NCBI RefSeq assembly: GCF_900302455.1
Contig: NZ_ONZG01000011.1
Span: 1-64,000 of the forward strand
Origin: Falsiruegeria mediterranea M17
GTDB taxonomy: Bacteria; Pseudomonadota; Alphaproteobacteria; Rhodobacterales; Rhodobacteraceae
Reading direction: 5' to 3'
Length of the DNA stretch: 64,000 nt
In this document: piece after piece, positions 34,993 through 44,074 of the stretch
Layout: every line of letters begins with the position of its first letter
Position numbering within the stretch: the first letter of the stretch is position 1
The notes under the pieces: generated by a model
The model's database searches: none
What the model was told of the DNA's origin: nothing
Seen by the model: the letters and a program-made list of their open reading frames with translations, nothing else
Made by a program: the position numbers and the translations under genes

Positions 34993-36000
34993 ATGACCAA
35001 GACACCTATCGAGTTGTTGCGTGAAAGCGCCCCGGCAACCCGCCCTGTTATTGCCCTGAGCGAAGGCCAAGATCCCCGTATCGTTGCGGGGGCCCTGGCA
35101 GCCCATAAGGCCGATCTGGCCGATGTTATTCTTGTTGGACCGCAAGCCGAGGTTGAAGCTGCGTTGCAGGCCGAAGGGGCCTCCGCATCTGACGGCGTTG
35201 CCATCCACGACCCCGCAACCTCGGACCTGACCGAAGAGTTCGCAAATCTCTATTACGAACTGCGTAAGCACAAAGGTGTGGACCTTGCCAAAGCGCGCGC
35301 CGTTGCCGAAACACAGCTGGCCTATGCCGCGATGCTGGTGCGCACGGGTCGTGCCACCGGGACCGTAGGCGGCGCGGTTCACACCACCGGTGACGTGGTT
35401 CGCACCGCCATTCAGATCATCGGCATGGCACCGAACGCAGGGATGATTTCGTCCTTCTTCCTGATGTACCCACCTGAAAACGCGCAACCTGGCGCGCGCG
35501 CCATGCTTTATTCCGACTGCGGCTTGGTCATTGACCCAAGCTCGGCCGAGCTGGCCAAGATCGCCAGCGCCTCGGCCGCTTCGGCCCGCGCCTTGCTGCG
35601 CACCGAGCCCAAGATTGCGATGTTATCGTTCTCGACCAAAGGCAGCGCCAAGCATCCCGTGGTGAACAAGGTGATCGAAGCGACCGACACCCTGCGTGCC
35701 GATGCACCCGACCTTCAGGTTGACGGCGAGCTGCAGTTCGATGCGGCCTTTGTCCCTTCGGTCGGCGAGCGCAAATCGCCCGGATCGGATGTGGCCGGTC
35801 AGGCCAACGTCATGATCTTCCCCAATTTGGATGCGGGAAACATCAGCTACAAGATCACCCAGCGAATTGGCGGCTATTCGGCCATCGGCCCGGTGATGCA
35901 GGGGCTTGCACAGCCCGCCAATGACCTTTCGCGCGGCTGCAGCGCTGATGACGTGACCCAGATCATTGCGGTCACCATCCTGCAGGCGCAGACCAACTGA
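34993..36000 (+). CDS. pta: Phosphate acetyltransferase
   Basis: Converts acetyl phosphate plus CoA to acetyl-CoA and phosphate. The 335 residues form only the catalytic PTA_PTB domain, with the family motifs VGGAVHTTGDVVRTAIQI (near residue 125) and AMLSFSTKGSAKHP (near 210). The N-terminal regulatory half seen in E. coli Pta is absent. Its position directly after xsc means it turns the acetyl phosphate from sulfoacetaldehyde into acetyl-CoA, linking sulfonate breakdown to central metabolism. Confidence 0.95.
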   Translation: MTKTPIELLRESAPATRPVIALSEGQDPRIVAGALAAHKADLADVILVGPQAEVEAALQAEGASASDGVAIHDPATSDLTEEFANLYYELRKHKGVDLAKARAVAETQLAYAAMLVRTGRATGTVGGAVHTTGDVVRTAIQIIGMAPNAGMISSFFLMYPPENAQPGARAMLYSDCGLVIDPSSAELAKIASASAASARALLRTEPKIAMLSFSTKGSAKHPVVNKVIEATDTLRADAPDLQVDGELQFDAAFVPSVGERKSPGSDVAGQANVMIFPNLDAGNISYKITQRIGGYSAIGPVMQGLAQPANDLSRGCSADDVTQIIAVTILQAQTN

Positions 36001-36014
36001 CATCAAGGCAGCTC

Positions 36015-36032
36015 GACCCCAGAGCTGGGGTC
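36015..36032 (+). terminator. Hairpin between pta and the exporter gene
   Basis: GACCCCA-GAGC-TGGGGTC followed by TTT, 14 bases after the pta stop. It probably causes partial termination, lowering expression of downstream genes compared with xsc-pta. Confidence 0.5.
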
Positions 36033-36070
36033 TTTGCGACCCATATACGACAAAGGAAAGAACAATAGAT

Positions 36071-37102
36071 ATGGCGTCCGCAAATCCTGAAACCCTGTCG
36101 TTCGTCGAACGGCACATGGAGCGGGCCCGCGAGCTGTTCCCCGGCATCATGGTCGCCATAATGGTGGCGGTGGCGGCAAAGTTCCTGTCCGAGCACTATG
36201 CAACTCCGGCGATGCTGCTTGCCTTGCTCTTGGGTATCGCCATCAGCTTTTTGGGTGAAGAAGGTAAAGCTGTTCAGGGCGTGGCCTTTTCGGCCCGCAC
36301 CCTGCTGCGCCTTGGCGTGGCTTTGCTAGGTGTTCGTGTTTCAATGACACTGATGATGGGCTTGGGCTGGGACTTGATCGCGCTTGTTGTTGGCGGCGTT
36401 CTGGCCACCATCGCGTTCGGCCTCGCCGTCGCCCGGTTCTTTGGTCACAAATGGCGCTTTGCCTTTCTGACCGCGGGATCGGTCGCGATCTGTGGCGCGT
36501 CTGCAGCCATGGCGATCAGTGCCATCCTGCCAAAAGACGAACGGTCCGAAGAGCGCCTGATCTTTACCGTTCTGGGTGTCACGGTCCTGTCGACCATTGC
36601 AATGATCGCCTATCCGATCCTGGTGCGCGCGCTTGGCATGAACGACGTGGCTGGCGGCGTGTTCCTGGGCGGCACCATCCACGATGTGGCACAAGTTGTC
36701 GGCGCAGGCTTCTCGATCTCGGAGCAGACTGGCGACACCGCGACGCTCGTCAAACTCTTCCGCGTGGCCATGCTGGCGCCGATCGTTCTGGTTGCTTCGC
36801 TGCTCATCCGCCGTTTTGCCGAGGCTGATGTGGACGGCGAGCGCCCTCCGATCCTGCCGGGCTTTGTCATCGGCTTCCTCGTTCTGGCCGGTGCAAGCTC
36901 GTTTGGCTTGATCCCGCCCGTGATCGCCGATTTCATGAGCCAAGCCTCGCGCTGGCTGCTGCTGGTCGCCATCGCGGCGGTCGGAATGAAGACCAACCTC
37001 AAACAAGTACTCTCGGTCGGCGGCGCCGCCATCGCCCTGATCATCGTTGAAACCCTATTCATTGCCGGAGTGATCCTCGGGGGGATGACCTTCCTGACCT
37101 GA
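36071..37102 (+). CDS. YeiH/UPF0324 family exporter, probable sulfate exporter (TauZ-like)
   Basis: 343 residues with about ten membrane helices (for instance GIMVAIMVAVAAKF and TLLRLGVALLGVRVSM). It belongs to the putative sulfate exporter family (COG2855 type). In Paracoccus, the TauZ protein next to xsc/pta is, as I recall, of this family. Placement between pta and soeABC fits export of the sulfate made from sulfonate sulfur; that is inference from context, since transport has rarely been shown. The start at 36071 (MASANPETLS) follows AAGGAAAG. Confidence 0.82.
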   Translation: MASANPETLSFVERHMERARELFPGIMVAIMVAVAAKFLSEHYATPAMLLALLLGIAISFLGEEGKAVQGVAFSARTLLRLGVALLGVRVSMTLMMGLGWDLIALVVGGVLATIAFGLAVARFFGHKWRFAFLTAGSVAICGASAAMAISAILPKDERSEERLIFTVLGVTVLSTIAMIAYPILVRALGMNDVAGGVFLGGTIHDVAQVVGAGFSISEQTGDTATLVKLFRVAMLAPIVLVASLLIRRFAEADVDGERPPILPGFVIGFLVLAGASSFGLIPPVIADFMSQASRWLLLVAIAAVGMKTNLKQVLSVGGAAIALIIVETLFIAGVILGGMTFLT

Positions 37103-37128
37103 GACGCCGCCCAACAGAAGGACGCCAG

Positions 37129-39951
37129 ATGACAATCCAGCAACCTAAGATCGACACCTCGCCCAAGGTCTCGGACGAGATCCGGCAGACCACCTGCTAT
37201 ATGTGCGCGTGTCGATGCGGCATCAACGTTCACATGAAGGACGGCAAGGTCGCCTATATCGAAGGCAACCGCGACCATCCGGTGAATAAGGGTGTTTTGT
37301 GCGCCAAAGGGTCGGCGGGCATCATGCAGGTGAACGCCCCCTCGCGCCTGAAGGCGCCAATGAAACGGGTTGGCCCGCGTGGGTCGGGGGAGTTCGAAGA
37401 AATCAGCTGGGACGAGGCGCTGGATATCGCTGCCGGCTGGCTGGAGCCGATCCGCAAAACCAACCCCGAAAAGCTGGCGTTCTTTACCGGTCGCGACCAA
37501 TCGCAATCCTTCACCAGCTTCTTTGCTCAGAACTTTGGCACGCCCAACTACGCAGCCCACGGCGGCTTCTGCTCGGTCAACATGGCGGCGGGCGGCATCT
37601 ACACCATGGGCGGCGCGTTCTGGGAATTTGGTCAGCCTGACTGGGAACACACCAAACTGTTCATGCTGTTCGGTGTAGCCGAAGATCACGATTCGAACCC
37701 CATCAAGATCGGCATTGGCAAGATCAAGGCGCGCGGCGCACGGGTGATCGGCGTCAACCCGATCCGCTCGGGCTATAACGCGGTGGCCGACGATTGGGTC
37801 GGCATCACGCCCGGCACCGATGGTCTGTTCATTCTGTCGATGATCCACGTGCTGATGAAAGCGGGCAAGATCGACCTGGATTACCTCAGCCGCTACACCA
37901 ACGCGCCGGTTCTGATCGACGCCAGCGAAGGCGCGACCAAGGGCCTGTTCCTGCGCGATGCAGATGGCAAGCCACTGGTCATCGACCGCAACACCGGCGA
38001 GCTGACCGCGTTCGACAAACCCGGCGTGCGCCCTGACCTGTCTGCGACTTACGAAAAAGACGGCGTCACGCACCGCCCTGTGTTCCACGGGATGGTCGAG
38101 CGATATCTGTCCGACGAATACGCGCCCGAGGCCGTGGCCGAGCGCTGCGGCATCCCCGCCGAGCGTATCCGCGCCATCGCGGGGGAACTGGCCCGCGTCG
38201 CCTTTGACGAGGCGTTTGAGCTGGACCAAGAGTGGACCGACTTCCGCGGCGAGAAGCACACCAAAATGATCGGTCGCCCGGTCTCGATGCACTCGATGCG
38301 CGGTGTTTCGGCCCACGCCAACGGCTTCCAGACCTGCCGCGCCCTGCATGTGCTGCAGATCATCCTGGGCACGGTCGAGGTTCCCGGCGGCTTCCGCTTC
38401 AAGCCGCCTTACCCCAAACCGGTCGAGGCGCACCCTGCCCCGCACTGCAAAGTCACCCCTGATGCGCCGCTCGATGGCCCACACCTGGGCTTTGTTCGTG
38501 GCCCGGAAAACCTGGCATTGAAAGAAGACGGCAGCCCGGCGCGTATCGACAAGGCGTTTACTTGGGAAAACCCGATGTCCAGCCACGGGCTGATGCATAT
38601 GGTAATCTCGAACGCGCATGCGGGTGATCCCTACAAGATCGACACGCTGTTCATGTACATGGCGAACATGTCGTGGAACTCGTCCATGAACACCAAAGGT
38701 GTCATGGAGATGTTGACCGATAAGGATGAGAGCGGCGAATACGTCATCCCGCGTATCATCTATTCCGACGCTTACAGCTCGGAAATGGTGGCCTATGCCG
38801 ATCTGATCCTGCCCGACACCACCTATCTGGAACGGCACGACTGTATCTCGCTTCTGGATCGTCCGATCTGCGAGGCCGACGCAGCAGCAGACGCCATCCG
38901 CTGGCCGGTGATCGAACCCGACCGCGATGTGCGCGGCTTCCAGACCGCTCTGGTGCAACTGGCCAACAAGATGAAACTGCCCGGTTTCACCAACGAAGAC
39001 GGCAGCGCCAAGTATCAGGACTATGCCGACTACATCGTGAACCACCAGCGCAAGCCGGGCATCGGCCCGCTCGCAGGTTTCCGTGGTGAAAACGGTGACA
39101 AGGAAGGCCGGGGCGAAGTGAACCCCGAGCAGCTGGACCGCTACATCGAAAACGGCGGGTTCTACGTGGCCCACATCCCGGATGGTGCGGATTATTACAA
39201 ACCCTGGAACACGTCCTATCAGAACTGGGCCGTGGACATGGGTATCTATGACAGCCCGCAGCCCTATCTGTTCCAGCTCTATTCCGAGCCGATGCGCAAA
39301 TTCCAGCTGGCCGCCGAAGGTCATGGCGACCGCCAGCCCCCGGATCATCTGCGCGAGCGGATCAAGGAAAAGCTGGACCCGATGCCGATCTGGTACGAAA
39401 CCGATCAGCACGGCAACGAGGGCTTTACCGTCAACGCGCTGACTCAGCGTCCGATGGCAATGTACCACTCGTGGGGCACCCAGAACGCCTGGCTGCGCCA
39501 GCTGCACGGCCGCAACCCGCTGTATGTGCCGACCAAACTGATGCGCGAGAACGGTCTGCAAGACGGTGATTGGGCCAAGGTCACCTCGCCCCACGGTGAA
39601 ATCACTGTGCCGGTGATGGAGATGGCGGCGCTGAACGACAACACCGTCTGGACCTGGAACGCCATCGGCAAGCGCAAAGGTGCCTGGGCGTTGGAAGAAG
39701 ACGCGCCCGAAGCTACCAAGGGCTTCCTGCTCAACCATCTGATCCACGAGCTGCTGCCCGCCAAGGGTGACGGCCTGCGGTGGGCCAATTCGGACCCGAT
39801 CACCGGTCAGGCCGCATGGTTCGACCTGAAGGTCAAAATCGAAAAGGCAGGCGCACCCGAGGATCTGGCAGAAAGCCAGCCGGTCTTTGAACCGATCAAA
39901 TCACCGGTGGGAACCGGTCCCAAGAACCTGGCGTGGAAGGTAGGCAAATAA
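37129..39951 (+). CDS. soeA: Sulfite dehydrogenase SoeA, molybdopterin catalytic subunit
   Basis: Cytoplasmic molybdenum (bis-MGD) enzyme of the DMSO-reductase family oxidising sulfite to sulfate. The N-terminal [4Fe-4S] motif has Cys23, Cys26, Cys30 and Cys58. The Mo-cofactor domains follow (FTGRDQSQSFTSFF; GFCSVNMAAGG), and a C-terminal molydopterin-dinucleotide-binding domain starts near residue 770. There is no twin-arginine signal, which sets it apart from periplasmic relatives such as PhsA or PsrA and agrees with SoeABC. Its 940 residues are typical. It overlaps soeB by one base and follows the xsc-pta-exporter genes, where sulfite is produced. Confidence 0.9.
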   Translation: MTIQQPKIDTSPKVSDEIRQTTCYMCACRCGINVHMKDGKVAYIEGNRDHPVNKGVLCAKGSAGIMQVNAPSRLKAPMKRVGPRGSGEFEEISWDEALDIAAGWLEPIRKTNPEKLAFFTGRDQSQSFTSFFAQNFGTPNYAAHGGFCSVNMAAGGIYTMGGAFWEFGQPDWEHTKLFMLFGVAEDHDSNPIKIGIGKIKARGARVIGVNPIRSGYNAVADDWVGITPGTDGLFILSMIHVLMKAGKIDLDYLSRYTNAPVLIDASEGATKGLFLRDADGKPLVIDRNTGELTAFDKPGVRPDLSATYEKDGVTHRPVFHGMVERYLSDEYAPEAVAERCGIPAERIRAIAGELARVAFDEAFELDQEWTDFRGEKHTKMIGRPVSMHSMRGVSAHANGFQTCRALHVLQIILGTVEVPGGFRFKPPYPKPVEAHPAPHCKVTPDAPLDGPHLGFVRGPENLALKEDGSPARIDKAFTWENPMSSHGLMHMVISNAHAGDPYKIDTLFMYMANMSWNSSMNTKGVMEMLTDKDESGEYVIPRIIYSDAYSSEMVAYADLILPDTTYLERHDCISLLDRPICEADAAADAIRWPVIEPDRDVRGFQTALVQLANKMKLPGFTNEDGSAKYQDYADYIVNHQRKPGIGPLAGFRGENGDKEGRGEVNPEQLDRYIENGGFYVAHIPDGADYYKPWNTSYQNWAVDMGIYDSPQPYLFQLYSEPMRKFQLAAEGHGDRQPPDHLRERIKEKLDPMPIWYETDQHGNEGFTVNALTQRPMAMYHSWGTQNAWLRQLHGRNPLYVPTKLMRENGLQDGDWAKVTSPHGEITVPVMEMAALNDNTVWTWNAIGKRKGAWALEEDAPEATKGFLLNHLIHELLPAKGDGLRWANSDPITGQAAWFDLKVKIEKAGAPEDLAESQPVFEPIKSPVGTGPKNLAWKVGK

Positions 39952-40715
39952 TGACCCAACTCCCCCAATCCACTGACCGCAAAATGGGTCTGGTGATCGA
40001 CCTGGATACCTGTGTCGGTTGCCACGCCTGCGTGATCTCGTGCAAAGGCTGGAACACCGAAAACTACGGTGCGCCATTGTCGGATCAAGATGCTTATGGC
40101 TCGGACCCATCGGGCACATTCCTGAACCGTGTGCACAGCTTTGAGGTACAGCCCGAACAGGGCCACGCGCAGCTGATCCACTTCCCCAAATCCTGCTTGC
40201 ACTGCGAAGACGCGCCCTGCGTCACAGTCTGCCCCACCGGGGCCAGCTACAAGCGGGTCGAGGATGGCATCGTTCTGGTCAACGAAAGCGACTGCATTGG
40301 CTGTGGCCTCTGTGCGTGGTCGTGCCCCTATGGCGCGCGCGAGTTGGACGCGACCGAAGGCGTGATGAAGAAATGCACCCTGTGTGTTGACCGGATCTAC
40401 AACGAAAACCTCGAAGAAGTTGACCGCGTCCCGTCCTGCGTGCGGACCTGTCCAGCCGGTGCCCGTCACTTTGGCGATCTGGGCGACCCGAACAGCGACG
40501 TATCCAAACTGGTCGAAGAGCGTGGCGGCATGGACCTGATGCCCGAACAAGGCACCAAACCAGTCAACAAATACCTGCCGCCCCGTCCCAAGGACACGAT
40601 CGAAGAACAAATCGACATTCTGGCCCCCTTGCTGGCCCCTGTGGCCGAAGAGCCCCAAGGCTTCATGGGTTGGCTGGACAAAGCCCTCGACAAACTCCCC
40701 GGAGGTAACGCCTGA
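39951..40715 (+). CDS. soeB: Sulfite dehydrogenase SoeB, iron-sulfur subunit
   Basis: 254-residue electron-transfer protein with four groups of cysteines for four [4Fe-4S] clusters: CVGCHACVISC (about residues 21-31), CLHCEDAPCVTVC (near 83), CIGCGLCAWSC (near 115) and a last group CTLC ... CVRTC (near 140-165). It carries electrons from SoeA to SoeC. The start codon overlaps the soeA stop (TAATG), and its own stop overlaps soeC (TGATG), so the three subunits are coupled in translation. Confidence 0.93.
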   Translation: MTQLPQSTDRKMGLVIDLDTCVGCHACVISCKGWNTENYGAPLSDQDAYGSDPSGTFLNRVHSFEVQPEQGHAQLIHFPKSCLHCEDAPCVTVCPTGASYKRVEDGIVLVNESDCIGCGLCAWSCPYGARELDATEGVMKKCTLCVDRIYNENLEEVDRVPSCVRTCPAGARHFGDLGDPNSDVSKLVEERGGMDLMPEQGTKPVNKYLPPRPKDTIEEQIDILAPLLAPVAEEPQGFMGWLDKALDKLPGGNA

Positions 40716-41587
40716 TGCATCCCGCACCTTCAGTTATCGTATTCACCACCCTGTCGGGCCTGGGCTTTGGCCTGCTGATGTTCCTTGGCCTGGGTTTTCC
40801 GGCTGTCACAGGCTGGGTCGCCTTTGTCTTCTTTGCCATCGCCTATGCGCTGGCGGTTGGCGGGCTAATGGCGTCGACCTTTCACCTGGGTCACCCGGAA
40901 CGCGCGATGAAGGCTTTCACGCAGTGGCGCTCCAGCTGGCTCAGCCGCGAGGGCTGGTGTGCAGTCATCGCCCTGCTGGTCATGGCGCCCTATGGGGCCG
41001 GTCTGGTGTTCCTGGGCGAGACGTACACCGCTCTGGGTCTGATCGGTGCGCTGTTCAGCTTGCTGACGGTCTTCACCACCTCGATGATCTACACCCAGCT
41101 CAAAACCATCCCGCGCTGGAACATGAAACTGACCCCGGCGATGTTCCTGTCGTTCTCGATCGCAGGCGGCGCCTTGCTGGCCGGTCAGGTCAACGCGGCC
41201 ATGATCCTGCTGGCCATCGCCGCGCTGGTGCAGCTGGCCTATTGGAAACAAGGCGACGAGGCATTCGCCAACTCGGGCACCGACATGGGCACGGCAACGG
41301 GTCTGGGCTCACGCGGCACCGTGCGCGCATTTGAACCGCCGCATACCGGCACCAACTATCTGCTGCGCGAGTTCGTGCATGTGGTGGGCCGCAAGCACGC
41401 GGCCAAGCTGCGGGTCATCTCCTTCGTGTTGGCCTTTGTCCTGCCGATTCTGATCCTGCTGATCTCGCCGCATCACTTTGGTGCACTGATCGCGGTGCTG
41501 TCGCACCTGGCCGGGATCGCCACCTCGCGCTGGCTGTTCTTTGCCCAGGCCGAACATGTCGTCGGCCTCTACTACGGCAAACGCTGA
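40715..41587 (+). CDS. soeC: Sulfite dehydrogenase SoeC, membrane anchor
   Basis: 290-residue DmsC/NrfD-like membrane subunit with about eight helices, starting MHPAPSVIVFTTLSGLGFGL. The MASTFHLGHPERAMKAF segment (near residue 53) is typical of the DmsC family. It passes electrons from SoeB to the quinone pool. A ribosome binding site GGAGG lies inside the end of soeB. An efficient terminator follows 7 bases after the stop, which closes the gene cluster. Confidence 0.92.
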   Translation: MHPAPSVIVFTTLSGLGFGLLMFLGLGFPAVTGWVAFVFFAIAYALAVGGLMASTFHLGHPERAMKAFTQWRSSWLSREGWCAVIALLVMAPYGAGLVFLGETYTALGLIGALFSLLTVFTTSMIYTQLKTIPRWNMKLTPAMFLSFSIAGGALLAGQVNAAMILLAIAALVQLAYWKQGDEAFANSGTDMGTATGLGSRGTVRAFEPPHTGTNYLLREFVHVVGRKHAAKLRVISFVLAFVLPILILLISPHHFGALIAVLSHLAGIATSRWLFFAQAEHVVGLYYGKR

Positions 41588-41593
41588 ATTCTG

Positions 41594-41625
41594 AAAAAGA
41601 GCCTCGGTTTCGAGGCTCTTTTTTT
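41594..41625 (+). terminator. Intrinsic terminator of soeABC
   Basis: AAAAAGAGCCTCG pairs perfectly with CGAGGCTCTTTTT across GTTT, and the T-run continues. It lies 7 bases past the soeC stop. The A-run on the other side would also let it work on the minus strand. Confidence 0.93.
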
Positions 41626-41633
41626 CGCGGGGA

Positions 41634-41660
41634 TGTCACAAACACACGCGCTGCTCCGTC
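41634..41660 (+). promoter_or_regulatory. ECF41-type promoter (TGTCACA-N16-CGTC)
   Basis: TGTCACA (41634-41640) and CGTC (41657-41660) are separated by 16 bases. This is the promoter signature I know for ECF41 sigma factors. It is 35 bases before the carboxymuconolactone-decarboxylase gene and drives the operon containing its own sigma factor. Confidence 0.75.
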
Positions 41661-41694
41661 CTGTTGGTATGTGACCCAACAACAGGAGCAAACC

Positions 41695-42156
41695 ATGCAC
41701 CCACGTCCGAACCCTTTTGCCGCCGCCCCGACCCTGATGCAGCCCATGCTGGATATGGAAGAAGCGGTCAAAGCCTCGCCCCTTGATCATGGCCTGATCG
41801 AGTTGGTCAAACTGCGCGTCTCGCAGATCAACGGCTGTGCATATTGCATCCACATGCACACCCACGACGCCCGCGCGCATGGTGAGAGAGAGGACCGGAT
41901 GCACCTGCTGAACGCCTGGCGCGAATCCCCGCTCTATTCCGACAGGGAACGTGCAGCCCTTGCATGGGCCGAGGACCTGACCCGCATCGACCGGACCGGC
42001 GCACCGGATGCGACCTACACCGCCATGACCGGGCATTTCGACGAGGTCGAACAAGTTGCCCTGACCCTGCTGATCACGACGATCAATGCGTGGAACCGGA
42101 TTGCCATCGGCTTTGCCACCCCGCATCCTGTTGAACAGGAGGCCTCTGCCACGTGA
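41695..42156 (+). CDS. Carboxymuconolactone decarboxylase family protein (AhpD-like)
   Basis: 153 residues with the AhpD-like redox motif NGCAYCIHMHTHDA, a CxxC pair with a nearby His (about residues 47-60). AhpD/CMD proteins act as alkylhydroperoxidase-type thiol enzymes; the physiological substrate of this subgroup is not known. It overlaps the sigma factor gene downstream by 4 bases. CMD-type genes beside ECF41 sigma factors are a recognised association. The ATG at 41695 has CAGGAGC upstream, better than the in-frame start at 41671. Confidence 0.88.
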   Translation: MHPRPNPFAAAPTLMQPMLDMEEAVKASPLDHGLIELVKLRVSQINGCAYCIHMHTHDARAHGEREDRMHLLNAWRESPLYSDRERAALAWAEDLTRIDRTGAPDATYTAMTGHFDEVEQVALTLLITTINAWNRIAIGFATPHPVEQEASAT

Positions 42157-43034
42157 CCCACCCCCTGACGGACATTCAAGATCAGGCATTTGTCGATTTG
42201 CAGCCGCGTTTGTTCGCGGTTGCTTACCGTATGCTGGGCACCGTCAGTGATGCCGAGGACATCGTGCAGGAGGCATATCTTCGCTGGCAACGCGCCGATC
42301 AGGAGCATGTGCAAGACAGCACCGGTTATCTAATTCGGATCACGACGCGGCTGTGTCTGGATCATCTGCGCGCCGCCAAGACGCGGCGCGAAGCCTACAC
42401 CGGGGAATGGCTGCCAGAACCGCTGGTGACCGATGACGCAACCGAACGGTTGGACCGCGACGTGTCGATTGCGCTGCTGCTTTCACTGGAGCGTCTGACC
42501 CCGCTGGAGCGAGCGGCCTTCCTGCTGCATGACGTGTTCGAACACAGTTATGATGAGCTGGCCTTGGCGCTGGATCGAAATGTCGCTTCTTGTCGACAGC
42601 TTGTGAGCCGTGCGCGCAAGCATGTGCAGCAGAACAAGCCCCGCACGCGGGTCGATGACGCCACAGAACGCGATATGATCAACGCGTTCTTTTCGGCGGC
42701 AAAGAGCGGGGATACGGGCGCTCTGACCCAACTGCTGGCTCAGGGGGTGCGCCTGCATTCTGACGGTGGCGGCAAGGTTCTGGCCACTCTCAACCCGATC
42801 CTTGGACGAGACAAGGTCATCCGCTTCTTTGTTGGTTTGGCGCGCAAGACGGCGGGCTATCCGGGGCTTCGCTGGACAATGTGCGAATTGAACGGGCAGC
42901 CCGCGATCGTCAGCCGAGAACCCGGTGGCATTCTGCAAGCGGCGTCATTTGAGATCGAAGAAGGACGGATTGCCAAGATTTACATGACCCGCAATCCCGA
43001 CAAGACCCGGCATCTTGCCCAGGTCTTGGAGTAA
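42153..43034 (+). CDS. sigJ: ECF41-family RNA polymerase sigma factor (SigJ-like)
   Basis: 293 residues. Sigma region 2 begins near residue 15 (LFAVAYRMLGTVSDAEDIVQ) and region 4 lies near 110-160 (LERAAFLLHDVFEHSYDELA). A SnoaL-like C-terminal extension of about 120 residues carries DGGGK (near residue 205), the motif that marks the ECF41 group and controls its activity in cis without an anti-sigma factor. The GTG start at 42153 lies inside the upstream CMD gene end, preceded by CAGGAGG. The matching promoter at 41634 implies autoregulation. Confidence 0.9.
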   Translation: MTHPLTDIQDQAFVDLQPRLFAVAYRMLGTVSDAEDIVQEAYLRWQRADQEHVQDSTGYLIRITTRLCLDHLRAAKTRREAYTGEWLPEPLVTDDATERLDRDVSIALLLSLERLTPLERAAFLLHDVFEHSYDELALALDRNVASCRQLVSRARKHVQQNKPRTRVDDATERDMINAFFSAAKSGDTGALTQLLAQGVRLHSDGGGKVLATLNPILGRDKVIRFFVGLARKTAGYPGLRWTMCELNGQPAIVSREPGGILQAASFEIEEGRIAKIYMTRNPDKTRHLAQVLE

Positions 43035-43063
43035 CCCCCGTCGCGACGGGCAGCGGGGGTTTT
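43033..43063 (+). terminator. Intrinsic terminator after the sigma factor gene
   Basis: AACCCCCG pairs with CGGGGGTT and is followed by TTG. It begins at the sigma factor stop codon and sits just past the 3' end of the converging dapA gene. Confidence 0.75.
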
Positions 43064-43068
43064 GATTC

Positions 43069-43941
43069 TTACAGAAGGCCTGCGTGCGCCATGGCCGCGT
43101 CGATGGCAGCTTTGGTGCTGTCTTCCAGACCGGTCAACGGCGAGCGGACCTCTTCGCTGCACAGGCCCAGTTTCGACAGGCCGTACTTTGCGCCGACCAG
43201 ACCGGGCTCGATAAAGATCGCCTCGTGCAGCGGCATCAGCTTGTCCTGATACTCCAACGCCTTGGCATAGTCGCCCGCCAGTGTCGCCTGCTGGAACTCG
43301 GCACAGAGTTTCGGTGCCACGTTGGCCGTGACCGAGATGCAGCCCACACCACCATGCGCGTTGAAGCCAAGCGCGGTGGCGTCCTCCCCCGACAGCTGGC
43401 AGAAGTCCGCGCCGCAGGACGCGCGCTGCTGGCTCACACGAGCGATGTCGCCAGTGGCATCCTTGACGCCCACAATGCGTGGCAGCTGGGCCAGCTCACC
43501 CATGGTGTCCGGCGTCATGTCGACGATCGAACGGCCGGGGATGTTATAGATGATGATCGGGATTTCGGCGCAGTCATGTGCTGCGGTGAAATGCGCCACC
43601 ATGCCGCGCTGTGTCGGCTTGTTGTAATAGGGCGTCACGACCAGAGCTGCATCCGCTCCAACACGCGCTGCAAACTCGACAAAGCGAATCGTCTCGACAG
43701 TGTTGTTCGACCCGGCACCGGCAATGACCGGCACGCGGCCAGCGGCAGCTTTGACCACCTCGGCAATAACTGCTTCGTGTTCGTCATGGCTCAACGTCGG
43801 GCTTTCGCCGGTGGTCCCGACAGGTACAAGGCCGGTCGAACCTTCGCTGATCTGCCATTCCACCAGGTGTTTGAGCTTATCCAGGTCCAACTCACCATTG
43901 AGGAACGGGGTGACGAGGGCTGGCATAGAGCCTGTGAACAT
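43069..43941 (-). CDS. dapA: 4-hydroxy-tetrahydrodipicolinate synthase
   Basis: Condenses pyruvate with aspartate semialdehyde in lysine and diaminopimelate synthesis. The 290-residue class I aldolase begins [19 protein letters not shown]. It has the [14 protein letters not shown] phosphate/substrate loop (about residues 43-56), the proton-relay Tyr in [11 protein letters not shown] and the Schiff-base Lys in VGVKDATGD (near 160). The open frame runs far upstream of 43941, but only this start fits the family. It is divergent from the lytic transglycosylase gene. Confidence 0.95.
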   Translation of the reverse strand: MFTGSMPALVTPFLNGELDLDKLKHLVEWQISEGSTGLVPVGTTGESPTLSHDEHEAVIAEVVKAAAGRVPVIAGAGSNNTVETIRFVEFAARVGADAALVVTPYYNKPTQRGMVAHFTAAHDCAEIPIIIYNIPGRSIVDMTPDTMGELAQLPRIVGVKDATGDIARVSQQRASCGADFCQLSGEDATALGFNAHGGVGCISVTANVAPKLCAEFQQATLAGDYAKALEYQDKLMPLHEAIFIEPGLVGAKYGLSKLGLCSEEVRSPLTGLEDSTKAAIDAAMAHAGLL

Positions 43942-44074
43942 TGGGATGCTCCCTGGTTGGCAACGCGGGCAGAGGCCCGCCGAACTTGCATTCTTTCGGG
44001 ATTGTGTGTTGATCCCGGCCGAACACGGCTTAACGTAAAAGGCTCTAGCCTTGGTTGATCGGGAAATGCAAGTG

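Noticed and set aside
33173-35005. A 610-codon open frame opposite xsc
   Set aside because: Strong codon bias in xsc leaves few stops in this antisense frame. The product has no recognisable motif.
36610-39747. A 1045-codon open frame on the minus strand opposite the exporter and soeA
   Set aside because: It is an antisense shadow of soeA. Its product has no domain pattern, while the plus strand gives a complete molybdopterin enzyme.
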